A stretch of DNA of 64,000 nt from positions 3,725,035 to 3,789,034 of the forward strand of contig NZ_CP156660.1 of assembly GCF_039851975.1 (NCBI RefSeq). Reading direction: 5' to 3'. Made by a program: the position numbers and the translations under genes. The DNA is from Desulfoscipio sp. XC116. Its GTDB lineage: Bacteria > Bacillota > Desulfotomaculia > Desulfotomaculales > Desulfallaceae. Below, piece after piece: positions 9,034-18,128 of this stretch (the stretch's first letter is position 1; the number at the start of each line of letters is the position of its first letter). The notes beneath the pieces were generated by a model, which searched no databases, was not told the origin of the DNA, and was given only the letters and a program-made list of their open reading frames with translations.

Positions 9034-10272
9034 CTAAAACGGTATACCGTGCTTTAGGTACCGCCATAAAAATACCAGGGCCACGGCAGCGGCCCGCCTG
9101 GTTATCGCTTCCCGCTCGCCGCTCCATAACACCTTTTTCAACATTAAGCGGCCGTTGCAATCCGCGGCTATATATAAATTGTATTCCTGTACCGCAGCAT
9201 CGGCCTTCTCGCCCGGCTCCACAGCTACAGCCATCCCAATATCGGCGCCAAACTGTTTTCCCACCAGGGAGGCTATGCGCCCGGCCCTTGCCTCGGCCTT
9301 TTGCGGTATATCGCCCGACATCAGGCAGGCTTTTTCCTGCAGCCGCCGGTAGTCCCTGGCAATCAGCCCGGCTATAAAGGTATATTCCGCACCATCGGCA
9401 AAAGATAGTTTATATGCCAGCTGCCCGCCGGTAAAGTTCTCCGCCACCGCAACCGTTTTGCCCTGCTCAAGCAAAATCCGGGTCACCGCCCCGGGCAAAG
9501 TCTCATCATCAACGCCAAATATATAAGAGCCCAAGCGTTCCCTGATTTCGCTTTCCATATTGTCAATCATTTCCTCCGCAAGACTTGCCTGGCGCGCCTT
9601 GGCAGTGATGCGCAGGTGCACTTCGGAAAACTTGGCCGTGGGGGCTACGGTTGGATTGGCACTTTTTAATAAGTCGCTTAGCTTATCATCCAGCAACGAC
9701 TCGCCAATACCGCAGAATTTAAGCACCCTGGATTTTATGATCCCCACTTCGTCCGCCAGCTTACCTCGCAAATAAGGGATGATTTGATCCCTTATCATCA
9801 TATTGAACTCTATGGGAGGGCCCGGCACCAGTATGTATGTCTTGCCGGCCTGTTCCAGTATAATACCCGGAGCGGTACCGATGGGATTGTCTACAGCCCA
9901 ACCGCCTGCGGGCACCAGCGCCTGCTTTAGATTATTTGACGTAACGGGTATGCCGCGCCGGTCAAAATAACGCCTGACCACTTTCAAGGCCTGATCATCC
10001 TGCACGAGATCCAACCGCAATGCCCCGGCCAATGCTTCACGGCTGATATCGTCTTCAGTCGGCCCCAGTCCGCCGCCAACGATAATCAAGTCGGCACGCC
10101 CGGCCGCCTGCTTAATAGCCGCGGCACAGCGCTGCAGATTATCACCCACGGTAACCTGGTAATATAAATTTACGCCCAGCGCGGACAACTCTTGTTGAAT
10201 CAACTGCGCGTTTGTATTTACTATCTGACCGAGCAGGAGTTCCGTACCGGTAAAAATAATTTCACATATCAT
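9034..10272 (-). CDS. cinA: CinA-like protein, C-terminal deamidase motif altered
   Basis: A 412-residue CinA homologue. The N-terminal molybdopterin-binding-like (COG1058) domain has GTELLLGQIVNTN and GGLGPTEDDISREA. The C-terminal PncC-like domain (about 255-405) would deamidate nicotinamide mononucleotide in active members. Here the usual ESCTGG motif reads ENFTGG (near residue 280), so the nucleophilic serine position is Asn, and the domain may be inactive as a deamidase. ATG 10272 with GGGGG upstream. It lies 35 bases after jetC on the same strand and may be read through from the Wadjet operon, though CinA is normally a housekeeping gene. Confidence 0.88.
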   Translation of the reverse strand: MICEIIFTGTELLLGQIVNTNAQLIQQELSALGVNLYYQVTVGDNLQRCAAAIKQAAGRADLIIVGGGLGPTEDDISREALAGALRLDLVQDDQALKVVRRYFDRRGIPVTSNNLKQALVPAGGWAVDNPIGTAPGIILEQAGKTYILVPGPPIEFNMMIRDQIIPYLRGKLADEVGIIKSRVLKFCGIGESLLDDKLSDLLKSANPTVAPTAKFSEVHLRITAKARQASLAEEMIDNMESEIRERLGSYIFGVDDETLPGAVTRILLEQGKTVAVAENFTGGQLAYKLSFADGAEYTFIAGLIARDYRRLQEKACLMSGDIPQKAEARAGRIASLVGKQFGADIGMAVAVEPGEKADAAVQEYNLYIAADCNGRLMLKKVLWSGEREAITRRAAAVALVFLWRYLKHGIPF

Positions 10273-10307
10273 TTATATGCCCCCTTGAACTTGAAACCAC
10301 TTCTTCA

Positions 10308-13300
10308 CTAAAACAAGGATAACTGTTTATATTCACCCAATCTATCCAGCACCTCGGGATCATGATCTTTAAAATAAGCTTTTTTTAATTCTTTCTCTTT
10401 AGTCATAATTAATTTATCGCTGCCTTCCGCCCGGCGCAGGCGGCAGCTGTACACCACGGGAAAATAATTGCGAATAAAACTGCCGTCGGTATGAGCGGTC
10501 AGCGCTATTATTTGAAAGCCCAGCTGTTCGGCAACAAAGAATACCGGCTCCAGCACATGATCGCTTGAAGCTTTACCGAACGGGTTGTCTACAATAACGC
10601 TGCTGAAGCGTTTAACGTTCTGATTTATGTGCTGCCGCTTTTCCGCCAGGTAATTCAAAATACCTAAAAACAAAGTCATATACTTACTCCATTTTTCTCC
10701 CCCGCTCCAGCGATTGGATTCCTCCCAGGAGTAAAGCCCTCCGCTTACTTTCCCGTCATTGCTTACCTTGCGGCATTTGACTTTAATTGTTTCATTTTTC
10801 ATAACCGCCCGCAGCAGTTGTTTTGATTGAAGCCATTTTTCAATGGCTTTGCGCACTTTAGCCTCATCCTCATGGCCGGACTCATCTTTAAATCGGCCGT
10901 CCTCCAGTTCCCCCAACATCCAGTATATCTGTCTTCTCAGCTCTTCCTTGCCTTCCTCCTCCTGCCAGCCGGGAACACTGAAAATGTATATCTCCTTCCA
11001 TTTGTCGTCAACCTTAACCCTGGTCTTTCTTGGTATCTGCTCCAACTCTTCTTTAATTCTCTTTAAGTGTCCATGCAGGTGGGCAATGAATTGCTCCAGC
11101 TCAACATTATGATTTCTTAAATCCTTTTCAATAATAACAATAATACTTTGGATTCGTTTTTGCATGCGCCCGTGCCACTCAAGCACCTGGGCATAAGTTT
11201 TATTATCTCTTAAACCGGTTTTCACATCTTCCCGCATACGGATATCTTTAACTTCCTGGTTGCAGTATTCTATCAATGTCTGGCGCTGCTCAGCTATTCT
11301 TTCCCGCATCTTGCTCACCTTTTGTTCGCCATCGCTCAACCGGCTGAAAAGGCTTTCCAGCATTTCCTCGCGCCGGTAAGCATAATTGGCCGTAATCTCT
11401 CCTTCCAGAACAGCAGCTTCAATATCTTCGGATAAGAATCCAAAATGCTGGTTTTTGCCCCAGAGCAGGTTATAAGCCTCTGATAATGCGGCAGCTTCCT
11501 TTTGTAAATTTGTTTGCTCAACATTTAATTCATTTTCCCGCTCCAGCAATTCCTTTTCTTCTTCCTGCAAGCTCTCCAGCACCATACTTAACGGATCATG
11601 AAAAAGGTCAATAGGATGGGGGTAAAAATCTCTTTTAAAATCACCCGTGCGGGATTCCAACACGGCTTTTTGGGCATTAAGATCTTTTTCCAGTCTGGTA
11701 TGTTTATCCTTAACCGGCTTTATCCTTTTTCCAATTTCTTTTCTCTGGCCGGCCAGTTCTAAAAGTTCTTCGTTGCCATACAAGGGAAATTCAATGGCCA
11801 GATCAACATCATCCCGGGCGTTAGCTTGTTTGCGCTCCAACTCACGCTGCCGGTCGGCCAAATCCCGGCTGCATCTCCCTATATTATCCTGGATACTTTC
11901 CCTGCTGCTTTGTTCCTTGCGCAATTGAGCTTCAATGTTTCTTTTGCGCTCTTTTAGGGTAGTTAAGAGAGCCTGTGAAAAAATAGGCTCCAGGTTATGG
12001 ATATGCTGAATATTTTTATATTCCTCGTCATTTTGCAATAACATCAGCTGATTTTTTATATTCCCGGTACCTGATTCAAATTCCTTAATGACCTTGAGCC
12101 GCAGCTGATAGTCATTGTTTAGTTTTTCTTGTTTTGTCCGGTTGCGCTGCTGTTCTTGCAGCCAACTATGCTTTTCTTTGCGGGCATCTTCCCAAACGGA
12201 TTTTTGTTCCAGATAATCTCCGGCATATGCCAGCCTGCGCTCAACATCATTTTTGCTTCTCTCCGCGTCCCGCAGGCGCTTCTGATACAGCTCCCTTTCT
12301 TCATCTACTTGGACCAGCCGGCTTTCGGCCTGCCGCAATGCATTTTTAATTTTTTCTTGCCGCTCAACCAAAGTTATTTGCTGCTTCTTCAGCTCCTCGA
12401 AATGATCAAAGGGATATTGGCGGTAAAATTCAAGCATATTAGCCAGCAATATACTCCAGCTGTTATAAGCTGCTTCGCATTGCTCCCGCTGCTGTTTAAT
12501 ATCCTCCGCTTCACTTTGCAGCTTTTCTTTCCAGGCCGCAAATTTATCTTTATATACATTTTGCTTCCAGTCCCGCGGCTCAACAATCGTTAAATCCGTT
12601 TCCAGGCCATCTAAATAAGACCGCGCTTGTCTTGATGACAGAACAATTACCGGGTGGGTAAATCTTCTCCGCTGCAGTTCCAGCTTCTTAACCAGCTTTT
12701 CCGTGTCCTCTTCCGAAGTAATTAAGGCCATGGGCCAAAGCAAGAATGAATCGCCGGCCATAGCATCCCGGCGGGCGGCATAAGCCCGTTCAATAAATGT
12801 GGAACCCAGCTCCAAGTAAGGAAATTGGGATTGCCAGCCTTGAACAAGCTTTTCCAACAGCGGATCGGCGGTAAAGGTTTCACAGTCGTTATAGTCGTCG
12901 ATAAACCGGTAGGCTAGGCGCTCTTTGTTCAATAAAGCTTGTTTTTCTTTATTTAAGTAAATTACCTTTTCTTCAATCTGAGCTTTTATGGAGGCTTCAT
13001 CTGTATACAGAGAGTTATAACGGGCAAACTCAGGGTTTTGCAGCAAGAGCTGTTCTTTTAGTCGTTTTTCAGCGGTTTCAATACTTCGGATCGCCTGGCC
13101 GACCTTGGTTACCCTTTCTAAAACTTCGTCTTTTTCGCTACGAGTTTGTTTGATCAGCTGTCCTAAGTTATCCTTTTCACCGGCCAGCTCGTTTAACTTT
13201 TTATGAAAATCCCATTGATTTTTTTCAAGTTCTTCCGCTTTCTTTTCCAATTGCGGTATAACAGCTTCCACCTGTTCTTTGTCAGGGTTAATTAAAATCT

Positions 13301-14744
13301 GCCTTCTCAAATTGGTCATCTGCCTGACGGCGGAATTAATCCCCCCATCCAAAGCAGCTATCTTACCGGTAATTTCATTCTCTTGTTTATTAAGCTGTCT
13401 TAATTCTTTCTCCAGCTTGTCTTTAATCTCTTCATAATACGTCAATTGTTCCCGCCGGGCGTTTAACTCGGCTTCAATTTTTTGTTCATTCGCAACAAAG
13501 TAACCTTTTAACTCTTGCCGGACCCGGGTCAGTTCCTTTTCCAATTCAACTGCCCCGGGGCTTTGTTCCAACTGCCGCAGCTGCTTTTCCAACTCCGCCT
13601 TACGTTCTTCATAACCTTTAATTTTTTGTCTGATAAGCGCCATCTCCAGGGACTGGCAGCGCCGTTCAATTTCCGTTAATTTATTATCGTACTCCAGGTA
13701 TTGCTCCCGAACAACCAAATAAGCAGCCTCAACCTGCCCGTATTCCTCTTCCAGCTTTCTAATTTCATATGACTTCCATTTCCGTTTGGACATCTCTTGA
13801 TTTTCTTTTAATTCGGCGTATTTATCCTCCAGGTTTTGCCGCTGTCTTTCATTCTCTTCCTTATCGGTTAATGTCAGCTCATAAAAAGACTTCGCCTTTT
13901 GCATATCCCGCAGCCATTTTTGTTCTTCATGGTAAAGGCTGTCATATTGCTCAACATAACCGTTCACGCGCTCTTCAATACTCTTATTTTCCTCAAGTTG
14001 TTTTTGCAGCCGCTTATGTTCTCTAAAATGCGCACGCTGTTTATCAAAAAGCTCGGCAAAATCCTTTGCGCCATTGCCCGCCAGCGCTTCTTCAACAGTG
14101 GGAATCAATAGCTGATCAACCAGCTGGGTTGTGGTCTTGCACCCTTCGAAAAAGCCTTCCACTTCCCCTTCCGCCCCATTAATATCCACAATTTTTTTCC
14201 ACTGGGAAGGGATAATTTTTAAATTATTTTCCATATATTGATGATAGGCTGAAATTGTTGGAAAGGTTTGAGCCAACATTGATTTTTTAGTCATTTCATG
14301 ATAGTAATCCTGCATTTCCCCGAAGGCCGCCGGACGCTTGGCGCCGTTTTTTCCCGGGCGCACAAAGGGGAGATCCTCAATGGCATTGGAGTCGCCGGCC
14401 TCGTATTCATAAATATAGCGATAAGAATGAAGTTCATCGTTTTTCAAAAACAGGGTGACCGCCGTTAAGGCATAGCGCCGGGGATGTTCATTGATGATCC
14501 ATTCAATAGCCACATGGGCACTTACACCATGCAGCAGCAAGGTGTCTTTTATCTTGCGTTCAGCCAGATCCTGATGCGGCAGTACCGCTTGAATTGCCGC
14601 CTGGATAAAAACTGTTTTACCGCCGCCATTCTCCAATAAAATTATGCCATTGTATCCGTCAAACAAAAAAATATCATCATTATACCTTTTTGCCCCACCT
14701 TCATAAATTATGTTTGTAAATCTAATCTTAGAGATTGCCGGCAA
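10308..14744 (-). CDS. jetC: Wadjet protein JetC, SMC-like ATPase
   Basis: A 1478-residue SMC/MukB-like ATPase, the motor of the Wadjet complex that extrudes loops on small circular DNA and presents it for cutting. The Walker A is ENGGGKT (residues 38-44), then a very long coiled coil (about 230-1150), a signature RWSGGEKW (about 1345) and a Walker B VIVDNPFGKASSDH (about 1383), with a histidine switch in LTAHTD. The start is TTG 14744, two bases after the jetB stop, with GGGGAAGC upstream. It is the last gene of jetDABC. Intact and full length. Confidence 0.93.
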   Translation of the reverse strand: MPAISKIRFTNIIYEGGAKRYNDDIFLFDGYNGIILLENGGGKTVFIQAAIQAVLPHQDLAERKIKDTLLLHGVSAHVAIEWIINEHPRRYALTAVTLFLKNDELHSYRYIYEYEAGDSNAIEDLPFVRPGKNGAKRPAAFGEMQDYYHEMTKKSMLAQTFPTISAYHQYMENNLKIIPSQWKKIVDINGAEGEVEGFFEGCKTTTQLVDQLLIPTVEEALAGNGAKDFAELFDKQRAHFREHKRLQKQLEENKSIEERVNGYVEQYDSLYHEEQKWLRDMQKAKSFYELTLTDKEENERQRQNLEDKYAELKENQEMSKRKWKSYEIRKLEEEYGQVEAAYLVVREQYLEYDNKLTEIERRCQSLEMALIRQKIKGYEERKAELEKQLRQLEQSPGAVELEKELTRVRQELKGYFVANEQKIEAELNARREQLTYYEEIKDKLEKELRQLNKQENEITGKIAALDGGINSAVRQMTNLRRQILINPDKEQVEAVIPQLEKKAEELEKNQWDFHKKLNELAGEKDNLGQLIKQTRSEKDEVLERVTKVGQAIRSIETAEKRLKEQLLLQNPEFARYNSLYTDEASIKAQIEEKVIYLNKEKQALLNKERLAYRFIDDYNDCETFTADPLLEKLVQGWQSQFPYLELGSTFIERAYAARRDAMAGDSFLLWPMALITSEEDTEKLVKKLELQRRRFTHPVIVLSSRQARSYLDGLETDLTIVEPRDWKQNVYKDKFAAWKEKLQSEAEDIKQQREQCEAAYNSWSILLANMLEFYRQYPFDHFEELKKQQITLVERQEKIKNALRQAESRLVQVDEERELYQKRLRDAERSKNDVERRLAYAGDYLEQKSVWEDARKEKHSWLQEQQRNRTKQEKLNNDYQLRLKVIKEFESGTGNIKNQLMLLQNDEEYKNIQHIHNLEPIFSQALLTTLKERKRNIEAQLRKEQSSRESIQDNIGRCSRDLADRQRELERKQANARDDVDLAIEFPLYGNEELLELAGQRKEIGKRIKPVKDKHTRLEKDLNAQKAVLESRTGDFKRDFYPHPIDLFHDPLSMVLESLQEEEKELLERENELNVEQTNLQKEAAALSEAYNLLWGKNQHFGFLSEDIEAAVLEGEITANYAYRREEMLESLFSRLSDGEQKVSKMRERIAEQRQTLIEYCNQEVKDIRMREDVKTGLRDNKTYAQVLEWHGRMQKRIQSIIVIIEKDLRNHNVELEQFIAHLHGHLKRIKEELEQIPRKTRVKVDDKWKEIYIFSVPGWQEEEGKEELRRQIYWMLGELEDGRFKDESGHEDEAKVRKAIEKWLQSKQLLRAVMKNETIKVKCRKVSNDGKVSGGLYSWEESNRWSGGEKWSKYMTLFLGILNYLAEKRQHINQNVKRFSSVIVDNPFGKASSDHVLEPVFFVAEQLGFQIIALTAHTDGSFIRNYFPVVYSCRLRRAEGSDKLIMTKEKELKKAYFKDHDPEVLDRLGEYKQLSLF

Positions 14745-14746
14745 CT

Positions 14747-15481
14747 TTAAGCTTCCCCTTTCTTTTCCTCAAGTTGGTACATGAACTCCAAAATACCACG
14801 GTTATATTCCATTTCCATGTAATAACGCTGAATAATAGTTTTGGCCTTTTCCGATAATTCAAGCTCATGATTACCAATATCCTGAATAAGTTCCTGAACC
14901 TCAAGAAATCGTTTTACACTGTCCAGAAAGCCCAGGCGGCTGTTTGTACGCTTATCCTGAGATTTAGCGGTTTCCTTTAAGTCGTCCAGCGCATCCCACT
15001 TTTCCAAAATGGCACACCAATTAAACTTATATTCCTTTTCCGCATCCTTCAGCATTTCCGGGTCATGCTCTTTTAACGCTTGCAGGCGTTCATCCAGCAG
15101 TTTCAGCCATTCACTCATGGAGATAAAATCTATTGTCGGTTCTACCGTTTGATAACTATTATAAAACGCTCCAAATAAAACAATGATTGACACATACATT
15201 AAATAAATGTCGTTGTTTGTAGAGCCGGCCTTTAAATAAGTCCGTTTTAACGTTTCATTCTTAATATGATGCGGAGAGCTTAAGGCCAGCGGCACGAAAT
15301 AAAGATTATCCCCGGCTGATATAATCGCGCAGTCAACCTCCCGGGCAAACTGATCGACCAAACCCCTGACCTGATCATCACTAAAATACAGTCTGAGTTC
15401 ATCTTCGCTTCCTTTACCCGCCATACTTAGCCTGGCAAATAAACGAAAAGCCTGCATAATTTGTTCTTGTTCATACAGCAT
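14747..15481 (-). CDS. jetB: Wadjet protein JetB, MukE-like subunit
   Basis: A protein of 244 residues matching the DUF6063-type JetB family, the MukE-like winged-helix subunit that bridges the kleisin JetA and the ATPase JetC. It is assigned from position between jetA and jetC, size, and a KITE-like content (LYFVPLALSSPHH followed by a long helical C-terminus). ATG 15481 is chosen, with GGGGCGG upstream inside the jetA stop region; an in-frame TTG at 15502 is an alternative. The gene is translationally coupled to jetA. Confidence 0.85.
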   Translation of the reverse strand: MLYEQEQIMQAFRLFARLSMAGKGSEDELRLYFSDDQVRGLVDQFAREVDCAIISAGDNLYFVPLALSSPHHIKNETLKRTYLKAGSTNNDIYLMYVSIIVLFGAFYNSYQTVEPTIDFISMSEWLKLLDERLQALKEHDPEMLKDAEKEYKFNWCAILEKWDALDDLKETAKSQDKRTNSRLGFLDSVKRFLEVQELIQDIGNHELELSEKAKTIIQRYYMEMEYNRGILEFMYQLEEKKGEA

Positions 15482-15486
15482 AATTT

Positions 15487-16983
15487 TTACCGCCCCAGAC
15501 AAAAAATAAAATTTTGAATCTCATAGCGCTCGTTGACGCTCACAATTTCCGGCAGTTCCTCAACGGTTATTTTCCGTGCCTTTGCACCAAATACTTGCTG
15601 TGCGCCGGCAAATGGGGCGACTTGCTCATCATGGCTGAATTTAGCTATGTTTAAAGGAGAATTTTGGTGCAGCAATAGCCAAAAATCATAAAACGATCTG
15701 TGATCCAGCATGTCAGCCCGCCCACATATTTTTAACTGCTCAACCATTTGCCGGAGCGTAAACTCAACCGGTTCCTTAAACAGTCGGTTAATTAACTCCA
15801 TTATTTGGGTAAAGTTTTGCTTTTGTATTTTTTGTTCCAATAACCTCTGCTCCTCCGAAGAAATAGACAAAAATTCTCCGTCGTCATTTAAGGGGTCATC
15901 TCCCCCGATATACTGAGGCGCAAATACCGTTAACGGAGACCATCCCCGGTGTTGTTCCAGCGATAAGAAAGGCTCCACCAGCACACGGGCAGTCTTAACA
16001 GGCAGTGGAACAGTAATCAGCTTGGATACGATTTCCTGGTCAAAATTAAATGAATTCACGGCCACAAAATATAAAGACTCCCGGGCGGCCTTTAAAACAG
16101 TGGTATTTAATTCTATGGATTTTTTCAGCAGAAGACTGTGTTGGTGGTGAACTTCACCCAGCTCGCCGTCAATTTTTAAAATAAGCTCATAAGCTCTTTG
16201 ATCCCGGCGGTCTGTCTTCTCATAACCCAGCCGGTCCCTGGTTTCATGCACGAAGGCCAGCAGCTCTTCGAACTCTTCATTCTCGCGCCTCAGCCGCTGA
16301 TGCACATCTTGTATCGTTTGCTCATAACGCTGGTAAGACTCATCAGAGATAATATTGCGCTGAATTTCCTGCTTTACTTTTCTCATTCGTTCCTGCAGCT
16401 GTTCCACGTTCATGCGCATCTCTTCAATTTGTCTTAAGGCTCCCACAAACTCCCCTTTTTCCAGCTGCTTACGCAAAAGCAGCTGGTTAATGGATAATTG
16501 AAACTCGCTGAAAAATTCTTTAGTGGCAAAAACAAGCTCCAACCCATGCTCGTCCAAGACATAATATTGGCTGTACGTTTCCAGGTCATGTTTGGCGGCC
16601 TTTAAATAAGAGTACGAGGCTTGCTCCATTTGACGGGTTTCCCAATTATAAAAAATATGCGTGGATCTTTTCCCCAGAGGCGGCCGAAAAGTTTCAATAA
16701 TTAAACGGGCTAAATTTTCATAACCGGACGCATCAAGCGTTATAACATCGCCTGCGAGACCGGCCAGATATCTGGCGAGTTCACGAACGCCGGCTTTTTT
16801 TCTCATTAACATATGTTCAAAGAAAAAAAGCAGGGTCAGCATGCCCAGGCCATAATAGTCAATGGGCTCGCCGCTTTTATCTTTGCCGGTTTTATTCTTA
16901 AGCTTATAAAGCGGTTCGAATAAGCCGATGCGATGCATACGCTCATGGTATCCCGATGTAATTCCTTTTAGCTGGCCGTCCAT
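15487..16983 (-). CDS. jetA: Wadjet protein JetA, MukF-like kleisin
   Basis: A 498-residue protein of the DUF5716-type JetA family, the kleisin that links JetC heads. The N-terminus (GYHERMHRIGLFEPLYK) and the middle coiled coil (about 190-300, rich in EQLQERMRKVKQE) fit this family. ATG 16983 with GGAG nine bases upstream; it overlaps jetD by 16 bases. Together with a DUF6063-type JetB and a DUF2220-type JetD, this set looks like the type III form of Wadjet rather than type I, as I remember the family definitions. Confidence 0.88.
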   Translation of the reverse strand: MDGQLKGITSGYHERMHRIGLFEPLYKLKNKTGKDKSGEPIDYYGLGMLTLLFFFEHMLMRKKAGVRELARYLAGLAGDVITLDASGYENLARLIIETFRPPLGKRSTHIFYNWETRQMEQASYSYLKAAKHDLETYSQYYVLDEHGLELVFATKEFFSEFQLSINQLLLRKQLEKGEFVGALRQIEEMRMNVEQLQERMRKVKQEIQRNIISDESYQRYEQTIQDVHQRLRRENEEFEELLAFVHETRDRLGYEKTDRRDQRAYELILKIDGELGEVHHQHSLLLKKSIELNTTVLKAARESLYFVAVNSFNFDQEIVSKLITVPLPVKTARVLVEPFLSLEQHRGWSPLTVFAPQYIGGDDPLNDDGEFLSISSEEQRLLEQKIQKQNFTQIMELINRLFKEPVEFTLRQMVEQLKICGRADMLDHRSFYDFWLLLHQNSPLNIAKFSHDEQVAPFAGAQQVFGAKARKITVEELPEIVSVNERYEIQNFIFCLGR

Positions 16984-17987
16984 GTGCTATTTCTCCATAT
17001 TTCCTGAAGTTCGTTCTTGTTTAACGCTTCCTGGGGATAATAGCGGCCTGCGGATAAGAGGCCGGTTATCATTTGCTGTTCCGCCCGGTTAAAATGGGCC
17101 GTAAACTGTTCCAATGCCTGGCGATCCAGGCGCTGGTTTTGTTTGCCCAATTCCGCCCGCTTGGTCAAAAGCGCCCGATAGAAGGTAACGGCAGGCTTAA
17201 GCTTGACTTTGTTATTTATAGACCACCAGATACGAATGCCCTCGGCATCCAAGTCACCAAAATAATAAATAATGTGCGCACATTCCGAAAGATTCAGCTG
17301 CTTTGGCAAATGGGCCAGATTGGCCACCGCTTTCCAGCCTTCCCCATAAACCAGTGAGGTAAACTGTGTTTTGCAAAGCATATCGGCTAAAGCATAATAG
17401 GTGGTTTTGTTTTCCACAACCAAATGCAGATGTAATGGTGCGGCAAACTTATCAGGTGCTACGGAAAACATGAGCGGATCAGGGGTTACTTCTATTTTTA
17501 ACTGTTCCAGAACACCCAACCGCTCCAGAACTTTCATCCCCCCCGCCTCCAGCCATTTTTCATCGGCCACCAGCTCATAAGAACGCTGCGGCATGGAAGC
17601 AGGCAGCTGAGGAATACCGTTATTTTCTAAATAAGCATCAAGTTTTTTAATGTATACTAAATCCTTATGCCATTCTTTTTCATTTAGCTTGTAGTAGCGA
17701 TCCAAACTCATTAACGGGTGGACTGTCAACTGCCACTGTTTGATTTCTTGCTGATGAGATCTTAAGGCATCTTTCTTGATGGCGTATTTATTGGCTAAGG
17801 AAGGCTTTTTATAATTTTCGCCCGCTGAATCTATCTTCTTTAATACTCCCTGTCCTTCCAGAGTGAGTATTGTTTCAGCAAATTGTTCATAAGTTGTTGA
17901 ACCGGGGCAGGCTTGTTCAAGCTTACCCAAGGTAATAAATGAATTTTTATACGCCTTTAAATAACTGAGTATTTCTTGCCGGAGCAT
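16968..17987 (-). CDS. jetD: Wadjet protein JetD, Toprim nuclease
   Basis: The nuclease subunit, related to topoisomerase VI subunit A. The 339 residues comprise an N-terminal helical region and a C-terminal Toprim-like domain whose metal ligands are visible as VVENKTTYY (Glu, near 205) and YYFGDLDAEG (DxD, near 250). The start is ATG 17987 with AAAGGTG six bases upstream; a GTG three codons earlier is possible. It is the first gene of jetDABC, and its start codon and ribosome site lie inside a 69-bp dispersed repeat, so expression signals may have come with the repeat. Confidence 0.9.
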   Translation of the reverse strand: MLRQEILSYLKAYKNSFITLGKLEQACPGSTTYEQFAETILTLEGQGVLKKIDSAGENYKKPSLANKYAIKKDALRSHQQEIKQWQLTVHPLMSLDRYYKLNEKEWHKDLVYIKKLDAYLENNGIPQLPASMPQRSYELVADEKWLEAGGMKVLERLGVLEQLKIEVTPDPLMFSVAPDKFAAPLHLHLVVENKTTYYALADMLCKTQFTSLVYGEGWKAVANLAHLPKQLNLSECAHIIYYFGDLDAEGIRIWWSINNKVKLKPAVTFYRALLTKRAELGKQNQRLDRQALEQFTAHFNRAEQQMITGLLSAGRYYPQEALNKNELQEIWRNSTWTAS

Positions 17988-18052
17988 GTTCAACACCTTT
18001 CATTGAAAACATGGATGGAACACGGATACTGTTTTCATGTTCCTATGTACTA
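17984..18052. repeat. dispersed repeat R2, copy 1 (jetD promoter region)
   Basis: Nearly identical to 33437-33513: shared blocks GCATGTTCAACA, TTTCATTGAAAACATGGATG, ACGGATACT and GTTTTCATGTTCCTATGTAC. The other copy has an extra eight bases after GGATACT. This copy covers the jetD ribosome site and start. Confidence 0.85.
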
Positions 18053-18078
18053 AATCTCTTATATTTTATCATATTAAA

Positions 18079-18117
18079 AAAAACAAAGGGAGCAATAGAT
18101 TCGACCCTATTGCTCCC
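18079..18117 (-). terminator. terminator of the E1 alpha/beta operon
   Basis: GGGAGCAATAG (18088-18098) pairs with CTATTGCTCCC (18107-18117), followed on the minus strand by CTTTGTTTTTTTTAATA. It lies 12 bases after the E1 beta stop. Confidence 0.88.
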
Positions 18118-18128
18118 CTTTATGCTCC

